DNA from: Jejudonia soesokkakensis
GTDB lineage: Bacteria > Bacteroidota > Bacteroidia > Flavobacteriales > Flavobacteriaceae
Length of the DNA: 64,000 nt
Reading direction: 5' to 3'
Assembly: GCF_042664795.1 (NCBI RefSeq)
Contig: NZ_JBHTBN010000003.1
Coordinates: 62,001-126,000 of the forward strand
Shown here: positions 34,812 to 43,289 of the stretch, piece by piece
Layout of the letters: every line of letters begins with the position of its first letter
Position numbering within the stretch: position 1 is the stretch's first letter
Translations under genes and position numbers: made by a program
The notes under the pieces: generated by a model
What the model was told of the DNA's origin: nothing
Databases searched by the model: none
The model's input: only the letters and a program-made list of their open reading frames with translations

Positions 34812-35685
34812 ATGCAGCTGACTCTTTACTATTTTTTTCTGATTTAGTAGAAAGATAAATCACTCCAAATCCAGTAATAAACATTAGCAAGCTATATACA
34901 GCAGGTGCAATGGCATAGGTAGTATTTTGTAGTAACAATACTGCAATTGTAATCGCTAAAGTTCCATTCTGTATTCCAGATTCGATAGCAATAGAAACTG
35001 CAGATTGTCTTCTTAATTTAAATGCTTTAGCACTTATAAACCCTAAGCCCATAGTAACAAGGTTTAATAACAGCGTGGCTAATCCCGCTTGTTCGAAGTA
35101 GGATACAAAATTAGCGCGCTCTTTTACAACCAAAGCAACTATAATAAGTGCTAACAAAATTCCTGAAGCTATTCGAACTGGTTTAGCCATTTTTAAAGCA
35201 AATGTTGCCTTGTACTTTCTAATAAGCATTCCTATACCAATAGGGATTACAACAATCACGAATATCTGAGCAATTGTTTGCAACACATTGAGTTCTATAA
35301 TTTGTCCTGCTCCCAGAAAATATTCTAAAGAAAAATTTACGATAAACGGAATGGTAAGTATTGTAATTAAGCTGCTTAATGCCGTAAGAGTGACCGATAA
35401 TGCCAAATCTCCTTTGGCAAGATGCGAAATTAAATTTGAAGTAGGTCCGCCGGGACAGGCAGACAAAATCATAATTCCAATGGCAATCTCGGGAGCTAGG
35501 TTTAAAAATACAGCTATAAGCAACCCAACAATGGGTAAAAGCACTAACTGATTGGTAAGCCCTACAAAGATCCCTTTAGGATATAAAGCAATACGTTTAA
35601 AATCTTCAGATTTAAGCGAAAGTCCCATGCCAAGCATGATTATAAATAAGGCACCTGCCAAAATTAGCGTAGAAATATTGTCCAT
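34810..35685 (-). CDS. Bile acid:sodium symporter (SBF/BASS) family transporter
   Basis: 291 residues with nine or ten hydrophobic helices. The BASS core motif SACPGGPTSNLISHLAKGD is present near residue 80, and the second conserved acidic motif AIESGIQNGTLAI near residue 235. Family members import bile acids, pantoate, pyruvate or other organic anions with Na+; the substrate here is unknown. The stop lies within the bidirectional terminator. Confidence 0.85.
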   Translation of the reverse strand: MDNISTLILAGALFIIMLGMGLSLKSEDFKRIALYPKGIFVGLTNQLVLLPIVGLLIAVFLNLAPEIAIGIMILSACPGGPTSNLISHLAKGDLALSVTLTALSSLITILTIPFIVNFSLEYFLGAGQIIELNVLQTIAQIFVIVVIPIGIGMLIRKYKATFALKMAKPVRIASGILLALIIVALVVKERANFVSYFEQAGLATLLLNLVTMGLGFISAKAFKLRRQSAVSIAIESGIQNGTLAITIAVLLLQNTTYAIAPAVYSLLMFITGFGVIYLSTKSEKNSKESAA

Positions 35686-35809
35686 AGTTTCAGTAAAAAA
35701 ACCGAAAGATAGCCATTTTTATAATTTTGGAATATTCCGAAGTAAAACAGGTTATAAAACTATTTGGTAATTTGTACCTTAGTACTTTAGTATATTGATA
35801 TCCATAATT

Positions 35810-37465
35810 ATGAAATTACTCTACACCCTATTACTTTCAGCATTTGTGACACCATGTTTTGCGCAACTCAATTTTATGCAACCTATAGATAATACTCCTG
35901 TTGCAAATACTAATGTTCCTATTCCAATTACTGCGAGTATCGGATATCAAGGCTATGATGAAACCCAAGAATATTTTGGACAAGGGGAATATGAAATCTT
36001 TCTGGATACTGCAGATGGTATATTAGATCAGCCAATCTTAATTCTCGATGGATTCGATCCTGGAGATTCGCGTAATATTGATGGCCTCTATAATAGTTTA
36101 AACTTTGACAACCAGAATTTGGCAGATGTGCTTAGGGAAGAAGGATATGACATTGTTATCCTAAATCCTACTGTATATACTACAGACGGCAATGATATAG
36201 ATGGTGGCGCAGATTATATTCAACGCAATGCGATGGTGCTCGTAGAACTCATTAGCATCATTAACGACTTAAAAGAAAGTGACGCAGGTCTTGTGGTATT
36301 AGGGCCCAGTATGGGCGGTTTGATAGCCCGATATGGTTTGGCATATATGGAACAAAACAACCTAGAACATGAAACCCGTTTGTACATTTCTTTTGATTCC
36401 CCACATAAGGGAGCCAATATTCCAATCAGTTTACAATATCTAATAAATTATCTGGCAGAATCTTTTGACAATGAACAAGCACAGGCCATTGTTGCTCAGG
36501 TATTAAACTCTGCTGCAGCCAAAGAAATGTTGTATGACCATTTACTAGCGCATCTAGCAGATGGCTCAACCTTTGAACAAAATCCTATGGCACTTCTTCC
36601 CGAAGGTGCCCCAGATTTTAGAGATGCTTTCCAGTCAGAATTAGATGAATTAGGCTTTCCGCAAAATGTACGTAATGTAGCCATGGTTAATGGAAGCGGA
36701 AATGGAACCATAATTGGCATGCCGGGAATTGAAGTCATAAACACTAATTTACAAATTGCAGGTCCCCTAAACGCAGATGTTATTCTACATTTTACTCCCG
36801 AAGCAAACGAAACTATTGAAGTTACATATTTCGAATCGTTTGTTGCATCAGCCTCCGTCGATACTTTTACCGCAGATGCCATGTCTTTACCAACTATTGA
36901 TGGCATAGATGCCGCACCAGGTGGAAAATCACAAATTTCGAATGCCTTAGGTGACGCCAATGGCAATCAAGTAATCATAGATTTTGTGGAAGCTTTAGAC
37001 CAGGATGATTTTTCATTTATCCCAGTAATTAGTGCCTTAGCGCTGGAAAACGAAGATGATTGGTATGCGCTGCCAGACATAGGCAACACTCACACTTCTG
37101 CTTTTGTAAACACCTTTATCCCTTCGGAAAATGAAAATCATGTTTCGGTGACTGCTGAAAGTGCTCAATTTGCCATTGATGAAATAAGAAATGGTTCCTT
37201 AGGAACTTCTGAAACTTCAGCAACTACATTTTCACTCATTAAAAATCCAATTTCTGAAAGTTTACAGATTAAGATCAATACTGCTGTATCACTTTCCGAA
37301 GTAAATATCGCTATTTATAATACCCTAGGACAACAGCTACTTACGAAGACAATCAGCCCTCAAAATAATGAAATCACGATTCCCCTAGCCTTAAAAAGTG
37401 GAATGTATACAGTTTTAGTAGCTACGGAAGGTGCAATTCAAACATTAAAATTTGTGGTAGAATAA
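35810..37465 (+). CDS. Secreted lipase/esterase-like alpha/beta-hydrolase with T9SS sorting domain
   Basis: 551 residues from the ATG at 35810 (an in-frame ATG at 35795 is upstream of the signal peptide). Signal peptide ends FAQ (residue 19). The nucleophile elbow GPSMGG (Ser167) sits after a stretch with a DGFDPGD start of PGAP1-like lipases. About 80 C-terminal residues with NTLGQQLLTK and SGMYTVLV form a Por/type A sorting domain, so the enzyme is exported by the type IX system. Likely a surface or secreted lipase; the substrate is unknown. The next gene follows after 16 bases. Confidence 0.85.
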   Translation: MKLLYTLLLSAFVTPCFAQLNFMQPIDNTPVANTNVPIPITASIGYQGYDETQEYFGQGEYEIFLDTADGILDQPILILDGFDPGDSRNIDGLYNSLNFDNQNLADVLREEGYDIVILNPTVYTTDGNDIDGGADYIQRNAMVLVELISIINDLKESDAGLVVLGPSMGGLIARYGLAYMEQNNLEHETRLYISFDSPHKGANIPISLQYLINYLAESFDNEQAQAIVAQVLNSAAAKEMLYDHLLAHLADGSTFEQNPMALLPEGAPDFRDAFQSELDELGFPQNVRNVAMVNGSGNGTIIGMPGIEVINTNLQIAGPLNADVILHFTPEANETIEVTYFESFVASASVDTFTADAMSLPTIDGIDAAPGGKSQISNALGDANGNQVIIDFVEALDQDDFSFIPVISALALENEDDWYALPDIGNTHTSAFVNTFIPSENENHVSVTAESAQFAIDEIRNGSLGTSETSATTFSLIKNPISESLQIKINTAVSLSEVNIAIYNTLGQQLLTKTISPQNNEITIPLALKSGMYTVLVATEGAIQTLKFVVE

Positions 37466-37481
37466 ATTAAAAATTTAATCA

Positions 37482-38003
37482 ATGAAAACACCTATAACGC
37501 TTTTTCTCGTTTGTCTGACTCTTGGAATTAGTATTCCATCAAATGCTCAAGAGATTGATAATCCTATTGCAAAAGAAATTATCGAACAAGTATGGAAGCC
37601 TTTTAAATTTTCATACGAAGCTAGAGACGCTGAAACTTTTAAGAGTATTCATACAGACGATATGCTTCGAATCACTGACTCGGACATTAAAACAGGAGAA
37701 GAATACAAAGCAACTATAAGTAATTGGACAGAACTACCAAAAGGAACAACAATGACTATTGATTTTGCTATGGAAAGTTCTAATCTCCAAAAAAATATAG
37801 CCTATCAAGTTGGTTACTATCGGGTTAACATTGTAAGTGAAGAAAATCCGCCAGGTACTTATTATGGTCAATTTCACGTAGTTCTTAAGAAAATTGATGA
37901 TGTCTGGAAGATCATCCAAGATTTTGATACATCAGAAGTGAATGGTGTTATTATAGATGAAAAATCTTTTGATAAAGCGCGACTTTTATTACTAGAAAAA
38001 TAA
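37482..38003 (+). CDS. Secreted NTF2/SnoaL-like protein (DUF4440-type)
   Basis: 173 residues with a 22-residue signal peptide. The mature part has the pattern FKFSYEARDAETFKSIHTDDMLRI and a C-terminal VWKIIQDFD, as in NTF2-like/DUF4440 cone folds. Such proteins bind small molecules or act as isomerases; no specific function is visible. It lies 16 bases after the lipase gene and may be co-transcribed. A second NTF2-like gene is at 44729. Confidence 0.78.
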   Translation: MKTPITLFLVCLTLGISIPSNAQEIDNPIAKEIIEQVWKPFKFSYEARDAETFKSIHTDDMLRITDSDIKTGEEYKATISNWTELPKGTTMTIDFAMESSNLQKNIAYQVGYYRVNIVSEENPPGTYYGQFHVVLKKIDDVWKIIQDFDTSEVNGVIIDEKSFDKARLLLLEK

Positions 38004-38025
38004 AAGCAAAATTCTTAAAATACAA

Positions 38026-38049
38026 AAGACCCTGCTTTCACAGGGTCTT
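38026..38049. terminator. Bidirectional terminator between the NTF2-like gene and dnaK
   Basis: AAGACCCTG pairs with CAGGGTCTT over a CTTTCA loop. Both flanks have some Ts, so it can end transcription from either side; the dnaK stop is about 100 bases away. Confidence 0.8.
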
Positions 38050-38093
38050 CTTAAATAATATGTGAGATTCCTCGCTACGCATCATATCAAGGG

Positions 38094-38143
38094 ATCCTGA
38101 AGCAAGTTCAGGATAAGTTCGCTAATGCAAATCGAAGATTTGC
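38094..38143. repeat. Two small palindromes after dnaK (intergenic repeat)
   Basis: ATCCTGAA-GCAAG-TTCAGGAT (38094-38114) and GCAAATC-GAA-GATTTGC (38127-38143). The first is of the TCCTGAA...TTCAGGA form that I know as a common intergenic palindrome; they lie between the terminator and the dnaK stop. Confidence 0.5.
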
Positions 38144-38151
38144 TTGCTCAC

Positions 38152-40062
38152 TTACTTCACCTCTTCAAAATCGACATCTTCAACATCGCTACTCTCATCT
38201 GACGTTTTTCCTGAAGGCTCTTGATCCACATCCGGTCCTGGAGCGCCACCTTGAGCTTCTGCCTGTGCTTTGTACATTTCTTCTGAAGCTGTTTTCCATG
38301 CTTCATTGATCTTGTCCAATGCTGGCTGAATATTCTCCACTTCTTTCGTTTCGTAAGCTTTCTTCAGTTCTTCCAAGGCATCTTCAATTGGCTTTTTCTT
38401 ATCATCTGATAATTTTTCACCAAACTCTTTCAATTGCTTTTCTGTCTGGAAAATCATCCCGTCGGCTTCATTGATTTTATCTGCCTTTTCTTTTACCGCT
38501 TTATCTGCATCTGCATTTGCTTCTGCTTCTTGCTTCATTTTTGCAATTTCTTCTTCAGTTAAACCAGAAGAAGCTTCAATTCTAATATCCTGCTTCTTAC
38601 CAGTTGCTTTATCTTCGGCACTTACCTTGATAATTCCGTTAGCATCAATATCAAACGTTACCTCAATTTGTGGTACACCTCGCTGTGCTGGTGGAATTCC
38701 ATCTAAGTGAAAACGACCAATAGTCTTATTATCATTTGCCATAGGACGTTCACCTTGCAATACATGTATCTCTACAGAAGGCTGATTATCTGCCGCTGTG
38801 GAGAACACCTGACTTTTCTTTGTAGGAATCGTAGTGTTTGCATCGATCAACTTCGTCATGACACTTCCCATGGTTTCAATACCAAGTGATAATGGAGTTA
38901 CATCTAGTAACAATACATCTTTTACATCACCTGTTAATACACCCCCTTGGATTGCTGCACCTACTGCTACAACCTCATCTGGGTTTACTCCTTTAGAAGG
39001 TGCTTTCCCAAAGAATTTCTCTACAGCTTCCTGTACTGCAGGAATACGTGTAGATCCACCTACTAAGATAATTTCATCTATATCACTCTTGCTTAATCCA
39101 GCAGCTTTTAATGCTTTCTCACAAGGAGCGATTGTTCTTTTCACCAAATCATCAATCAATTGCTCAAACTTAGCACGTGTCAATGTTTTCACTAAGTGTT
39201 TTGGTCCACTTGCTGTTGCAGTTACATACGGCAAGTTAATCTCAGTTTGTGCAGAAGACGATAATTCAATCTTTGCTTTTTCTGCAGCTTCTTTTAAACG
39301 TTGCAATGCCATTGGATCTTTACGCAAATCCATATCTTCTGCCGCCTGAAACTCATCTGCTAACCAGTTAATTATTTTCTGATCTACGTCATCACCACCT
39401 AAGTGTGTATCACCATCGGTTGCTAATACTTCAAAAACGCCATCTCCTAATTCAAGGATAGAAACGTCATGTGTACCCCCTCCAAAGTCAAATACTACAA
39501 TCTTTTGATCTGTCGATTTTTTATCCAATCCGTATGCCAATGCAGCTGCTGTAGGTTCATTGATAATACGCTCTACTTTAAGACCTGCAATCTCACCCGC
39601 TTCTTTAGTAGCTTGACGCTGACTGTCATTAAAATATGCAGGTACTGTAATTACAGCACGCGTTACATCCTGTCCTAAATAGTCTTCAGCAGTTTTCTTC
39701 ATTTTCTGAAGAATCATCGCGCTTAATTCCTGTGGTGTATATAAACGACCATCGATATCCACACGAGGTGTATCATTATCGCCTTTTACCACTTTATACG
39801 CTGCTCTTTCTGCCTCTTTTTTAGATTCAGAGAATTTATTACCCATAAAACGCTTGATCGAAGCAACCGTCTTTGTTGGGTTTGTTACCGCCTGTCTTTT
39901 AGCAGGATCACCTACTTTAATTTCGCCTCCTTCAACAAAAGCAATGACAGAAGGTGTTGTTCTTTTTCCTTCGGCATTAGGAATTACCGTTGGCTCACTA
40001 CCTTCCATTACTGAAACGCATGAGTTGGTTGTCCCTAAGTCGATTCCAATTATTTTACTCAT
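38152..40062 (-). CDS. dnaK: Chaperone DnaK (Hsp70)
   Basis: 636 residues, full-length Hsp70. Starts MSKIIGIDLGTTNSCV, the ATPase phosphate loop, followed by IINEPTAAALAYG, DFGGGTHDVSIL and LVGGSTRIPAVQ. The substrate-binding domain and a C-terminal lid follow, ending DVEDVDFEEVK. It folds and protects proteins in the cytoplasm with DnaJ and GrpE, neither of which is adjacent here. Upstream is a sequence like a sigma-54 promoter with an upstream palindrome, at 40111-40151. Confidence 0.98.
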   Translation of the reverse strand: MSKIIGIDLGTTNSCVSVMEGSEPTVIPNAEGKRTTPSVIAFVEGGEIKVGDPAKRQAVTNPTKTVASIKRFMGNKFSESKKEAERAAYKVVKGDNDTPRVDIDGRLYTPQELSAMILQKMKKTAEDYLGQDVTRAVITVPAYFNDSQRQATKEAGEIAGLKVERIINEPTAAALAYGLDKKSTDQKIVVFDFGGGTHDVSILELGDGVFEVLATDGDTHLGGDDVDQKIINWLADEFQAAEDMDLRKDPMALQRLKEAAEKAKIELSSSAQTEINLPYVTATASGPKHLVKTLTRAKFEQLIDDLVKRTIAPCEKALKAAGLSKSDIDEIILVGGSTRIPAVQEAVEKFFGKAPSKGVNPDEVVAVGAAIQGGVLTGDVKDVLLLDVTPLSLGIETMGSVMTKLIDANTTIPTKKSQVFSTAADNQPSVEIHVLQGERPMANDNKTIGRFHLDGIPPAQRGVPQIEVTFDIDANGIIKVSAEDKATGKKQDIRIEASSGLTEEEIAKMKQEAEANADADKAVKEKADKINEADGMIFQTEKQLKEFGEKLSDDKKKPIEDALEELKKAYETKEVENIQPALDKINEAWKTASEEMYKAQAEAQGGAPGPDVDQEPSGKTSDESSDVEDVDFEEVK

Positions 40063-40110
40063 TATATGTGTTTTAAATTTTTATGAATTTTATTTTACAC
40101 TTTCTATAAG

Positions 40111-40126
40111 TCAAGGAATGTGCCAA
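40111..40126 (-). promoter_or_regulatory. Sigma-54-like promoter of dnaK
   Basis: On the minus strand TTGGCACATTCCTTGA resembles the sigma-54 -24/-12 elements TGGCAC-N5-TTGC: the GG and the downstream G are ten bases apart, with A for the expected C after it. Its start site would lie about 37 bases before the ATG, a reasonable leader. An imperfect palindrome, CTGCCA-cga-TGTCAG (40137-40151), sits ten bases upstream of it. Needs experimental proof. Confidence 0.45.
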
Positions 40127-40285
40127 GGGAAATTGACTGACATCGTGGCAGAATTAGAAAAGTAGACAATATACAGTTGGCAGTAAATTGCAGTGTTTTG
40201 AATTTTTGATTTAATAAATAATTTTTTAAAACATCCCTTTTTAATTCAAAATCAGTAATATTGATACTGTAAGTAATACCAAACC

Positions 40286-41554
40286 TTGAGTACTTCAAAA
40301 TCTACAAAAAAGTCCTGGCATTATATCGCACTCCTTATTCTTGCAGGTGAAGCAGTTTTTATTCTGCCATTTGTACTCGCAAGGGTATTTAGAGCAACGG
40401 TATTGGATGTGTTTGAAATTAATAATACTGAAATCGGACTCTGTTTCTCTATTTACGGATTGGTTGCGTTGGGTTCGTACCTTGTAGGCGGCCCTCTTGC
40501 CGATCGATTTCCTTCCCGAAAGCTAATGGGTGTCGCCTTGCTTTTAACTGCTGCCGGCGGACTCGTGTATGTCAACAACCCATCGTTTTTAACTTTGAAA
40601 ATTTTATACGGCTATTGGGGTTTTACTACCATATTTTTATTCTGGGCTGGCATGATAAAAGCTACCCGTGTCTGGGGCGGTACCGATGACCAAGGAAAAG
40701 CATTTGGGTTTTTGGATGGAGGTCGCGGATTGGTTGGAGCGTTATTCGGTTTGTTAGGTCTGCTTATTTTTGCAACCTTTGTTGGCGATGCTTCGGAAAA
40801 TTTAGAAACTTTAAACAGAGCCGAAGCGTTTCAGCAGGTAGTGTACACTTCTTCCATGATTGTCGCTGCAATAGGAGTACTCGTTTTCTTTTTTCTGAAA
40901 CTGAAGCATGAAGAATCAGTAATTATTCAGAAGGAAAAAATCACCTTTCAAAATATAAAAACAGTTTTAAAATTACCCTCGGTCTGGTTATTAATGATTA
41001 TTATCTTATGTGCCTATGTAGGCTATAAAATCACCGATATTTTTTCGCTTTACGCTCGTGAAGTCATGAACTACACAGAAGTCGAAGCTGCTCAAACAGG
41101 AACTTTCTTATTATTTATTCGTCCTGTCGTAGGAGTCGTGATTGGCTTTTTGGCAGACCGCTCTCGAGCCTCCATTTATTTAAGTTTAGGATTTATACTG
41201 ACGATTGTGGGCGCTATTTTGTTTGCATCAGGCATCCTACCTAATAGTACTACTCTATTCTTTTTTACGACAATTAGTATCACAGCAGTTGGAGTCTACT
41301 CGGCTCGTGTATTGTACTTTGCGGTGATGGAGGAAGGAAAAATCCCTCTGCTATTAACAGGTACTGCGGTAGGTGTGATTTCTTTTGTGGGTTATACACC
41401 AGACATCTTTGCAGGTCCTATGATAGGTTATTTTCTGGATGGCTGGAAAGGAGAGACCGGACATCAATACGTATTCTGGGCTCTGGCAGGTTTTTCGGTA
41501 GTAGGACTCATTGCCTCTTTGATCTTTAATACTCTGGCAAAGAAAATTAAATAG
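40286..41554 (+). CDS. Major facilitator superfamily transporter
   Basis: 422 residues with 12 hydrophobic helices. The MFS motif A lies in the loop between helices 2 and 3 (GGPLADRFPSRKLM). The start is a TTG (40286): no ATG or GTG lies upstream in frame before a stop, and the N-terminus then begins with a short polar cap before helix 1. The substrate cannot be told from motifs. It converges with umuC, with an eight-base overlap of coding ends. Confidence 0.8.
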   Translation: MSTSKSTKKSWHYIALLILAGEAVFILPFVLARVFRATVLDVFEINNTEIGLCFSIYGLVALGSYLVGGPLADRFPSRKLMGVALLLTAAGGLVYVNNPSFLTLKILYGYWGFTTIFLFWAGMIKATRVWGGTDDQGKAFGFLDGGRGLVGALFGLLGLLIFATFVGDASENLETLNRAEAFQQVVYTSSMIVAAIGVLVFFFLKLKHEESVIIQKEKITFQNIKTVLKLPSVWLLMIIILCAYVGYKITDIFSLYAREVMNYTEVEAAQTGTFLLFIRPVVGVVIGFLADRSRASIYLSLGFILTIVGAILFASGILPNSTTLFFFTTISITAVGVYSARVLYFAVMEEGKIPLLLTGTAVGVISFVGYTPDIFAGPMIGYFLDGWKGETGHQYVFWALAGFSVVGLIASLIFNTLAKKIK

Positions 41555-42812
41555 AAAGCAATTCGTTCCATTGCGTTGTATAGCGTTTGCTTCGCTCCTT
41601 TTTTATAAGCTCCCACTCCTCCATACTTTTCTTAGTGCCTGTTACAGCAGATGCTACGGTAGACTTTCCGAATTTACTATTAAGTCTGTCAAAGGTTTCA
41701 ATCAATGCCTTATTATTCAGTTTTGAAGAAAGAAATAAATTTCCTTGTACATATTCCTGCGGAATGATCCCCAATAAATTCACCCCAACTTTTTTATAGC
41801 GATAGCCAGGCTCGAAAATTGAATAAAGTGCTTTACGTGCTTCCGTAATTAAGGCAAATGTATCATTTGTGGGAATGGGCATCGTCACTGTGCAGCTATT
41901 CGAATATTGCTTGTCAACTTTACTGTGATAGTTGGTGATTACAAATACCTGCACATAGGTTGCACAGGATTTCTGAGCCCGTAACACTTCGGCTACTTCA
42001 CTAATGTAATAGGCACAAGCTTCTTCTATAAGCCCAATGTCTGTAAGTCTCTTTCCGAAGGATTTAGCAGTTCCAATTGCCTTTTTGGTCTTAGGCATGG
42101 TTGTAAACTCCATGCACGATTCACCTCTCAGTTCCCGCCAAAGCCGTTCTCCTACTACTGTCATTTCTTTACGTACCCATTGTAACGGAAGTTGCGTAAA
42201 CTGATAGGCACTAAACACACCCACTTTTTCCAAACGTTCGACGTGTTTTCTGCCCAGTCCCCACACATCTTTGGTCTTTGCCCACAGCAATGCTTGTATC
42301 CGTTTTTCATCTGTATCAATCACATAGACGTGATCATTTCCAGGTATTTTTTTAGCCATTCGGTTGGCTAATTTTGCCAGCACTTTAGTAGGAGCAATTC
42401 CCACACCTACAGGCAGCCCAGTATATTGCAGTACCATTTCTTTCATCTGCAATCCGTAGGCCTGTAATTCGATATGCTTCATTCCATGTAGGTTAACAAA
42501 AGCTTCATCAATACTATACACCTCCACTTCGGGGGCAAAAGTTTGTAAAATATTCATTACCCGCTGGGACATTTCTCCATACAATGTATAATTTGATGAA
42601 AAGAAGGTCACCTTATTTTTAATCAATATGTCTTTGATTTTAAAAACAGGTTCGAACATAGGAATGTGTGCCAGTTCCTTTGCCTCTTTATTGGCAGCAA
42701 TGATGCACCCATCATTATTACTTAATACAACGACAGGCTTGCCTGTTAAGTCTGGTCTAAAGACCTGTTCACAGGAAGCATAAAAACTATTACAATCGAC
42801 CATTGCTATCAT
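41547..42812 (-). CDS. umuC: Translesion DNA polymerase V catalytic subunit UmuC
   Basis: 421 residues. Y-family polymerase. The metal-binding Asp6 (MIAMVDCNSFYASCE) and the catalytic pair Asp102-Glu103 in VYSIDEAF are intact, and helix-hairpin-helix and little-finger regions follow. It copies past DNA lesions. The start overlaps the umuD stop (ATGA), so they are translated together. UmuC needs UmuD', and its partner in this operon has an altered active site. Confidence 0.95.
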   Translation of the reverse strand: MIAMVDCNSFYASCEQVFRPDLTGKPVVVLSNNDGCIIAANKEAKELAHIPMFEPVFKIKDILIKNKVTFFSSNYTLYGEMSQRVMNILQTFAPEVEVYSIDEAFVNLHGMKHIELQAYGLQMKEMVLQYTGLPVGVGIAPTKVLAKLANRMAKKIPGNDHVYVIDTDEKRIQALLWAKTKDVWGLGRKHVERLEKVGVFSAYQFTQLPLQWVRKEMTVVGERLWRELRGESCMEFTTMPKTKKAIGTAKSFGKRLTDIGLIEEACAYYISEVAEVLRAQKSCATYVQVFVITNYHSKVDKQYSNSCTVTMPIPTNDTFALITEARKALYSIFEPGYRYKKVGVNLLGIIPQEYVQGNLFLSSKLNNKALIETFDRLNSKFGKSTVASAVTGTKKSMEEWELIKKERSKRYTTQWNELLSI

Positions 42813-43177
42813 CGTACCGCATGAATTATATAGCTAATAACACCCCAAAGCGTGAACGTTTCCTGTTCTTTGTCAAATGGAATGCGTAGTATTTTAAATT
42901 CCCCTTCCTGTACGACCAATGCCAGATCATTAAAACGAGAGCGTATGGCTCTGTCAATAATGAGTACATCGTTTTTTAGAATATTATAATCTGCCCAGGC
43001 ATTGTCATCTACCCGAATATAAAATGTCGCGTCTTTATTGATAGAAAGTTCTTTATGCAGGTCGATTGGAGTTTCAGTATAATGCGTTGCAGCACTGGGA
43101 AAACCCGTCTGTTTTGAAACTTCGGGAGCATGCCGGCTATCTACTTTTTTTATTTTTCCTGAAAGACGTATTTCCAT
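42809..43177 (-). CDS. umuD: UmuD homologue with altered autoprotease site
   Basis: 122 residues, S24/LexA-type fold without a DNA-binding domain. It aligns with E. coli UmuD without gaps through about residue 98. The catalytic Ser60 is Ala60 (RVDDNAWAD), the catalytic Lys97 is Leu97 (GEFKILRI), and the cleavage site Cys24-Gly25 is Thr24-Gly25 (TGFPS). So the protein should not cleave itself to UmuD'. The gene is otherwise intact and linked with umuC, so it is not a plain pseudogene. Comparison uses my memory of the E. coli sequence. Confidence 0.85.
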   Translation of the reverse strand: MEIRLSGKIKKVDSRHAPEVSKQTGFPSAATHYTETPIDLHKELSINKDATFYIRVDDNAWADYNILKNDVLIIDRAIRSRFNDLALVVQEGEFKILRIPFDKEQETFTLWGVISYIIHAVR

Positions 43178-43181
43178 TCCT

Positions 43182-43189
43182 CAAAAGTA
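43182..43189 (-). promoter_or_regulatory. Putative -7 element (TACTTTTG) of umuDC
   Basis: TACTTTTG on the minus strand ends four bases before the umuD ATG, so the mRNA is probably leaderless. It lies directly next to the first operator-like palindrome. Confidence 0.5.
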
Positions 43190-43190
43190 T

Positions 43191-43222
43191 GGAATAATTC
43201 CTATTACTTGGAATATTTCCAA
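43191..43222. promoter_or_regulatory. Tandem operator-like palindromes GGAATA(A/T)TTCC upstream of umuDC
   Basis: GGAATAATTCC (43191-43201) and TTGGAATATTTCCAA (43208-43222) share the core GGAATA(A/T)TTCC, with 19 bases from one to the next. The first abuts the umuD -7 element, where a repressor would block transcription. A LexA-like regulator is the natural candidate, but no lexA gene is in the window. Confidence 0.5.
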
Positions 43223-43265
43223 TATAAAATATCAACAATTTTTAAAACGATTACAAGATTTTCAC

Positions 43266-43273
43266 TAGGTTTG
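43266..43273 (+). promoter_or_regulatory. Putative -7 element (TAGGTTTG) of sdaA
   Basis: TAGGTTTG fits TAnnTTTG and ends 16 bases before the ATG at 43290. It lies on the other side of the divergent gap from the umuD operators. Confidence 0.45.
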
Positions 43274-43289
43274 AGGTTCAGAATAAACT

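Noticed and set aside
42809..43177. umuD as a simple pseudogene
   Set aside because: The frame is intact, the fold-defining residues remain and it overlaps umuC with a start-stop ATGA; only the catalytic and cleavage positions are changed.
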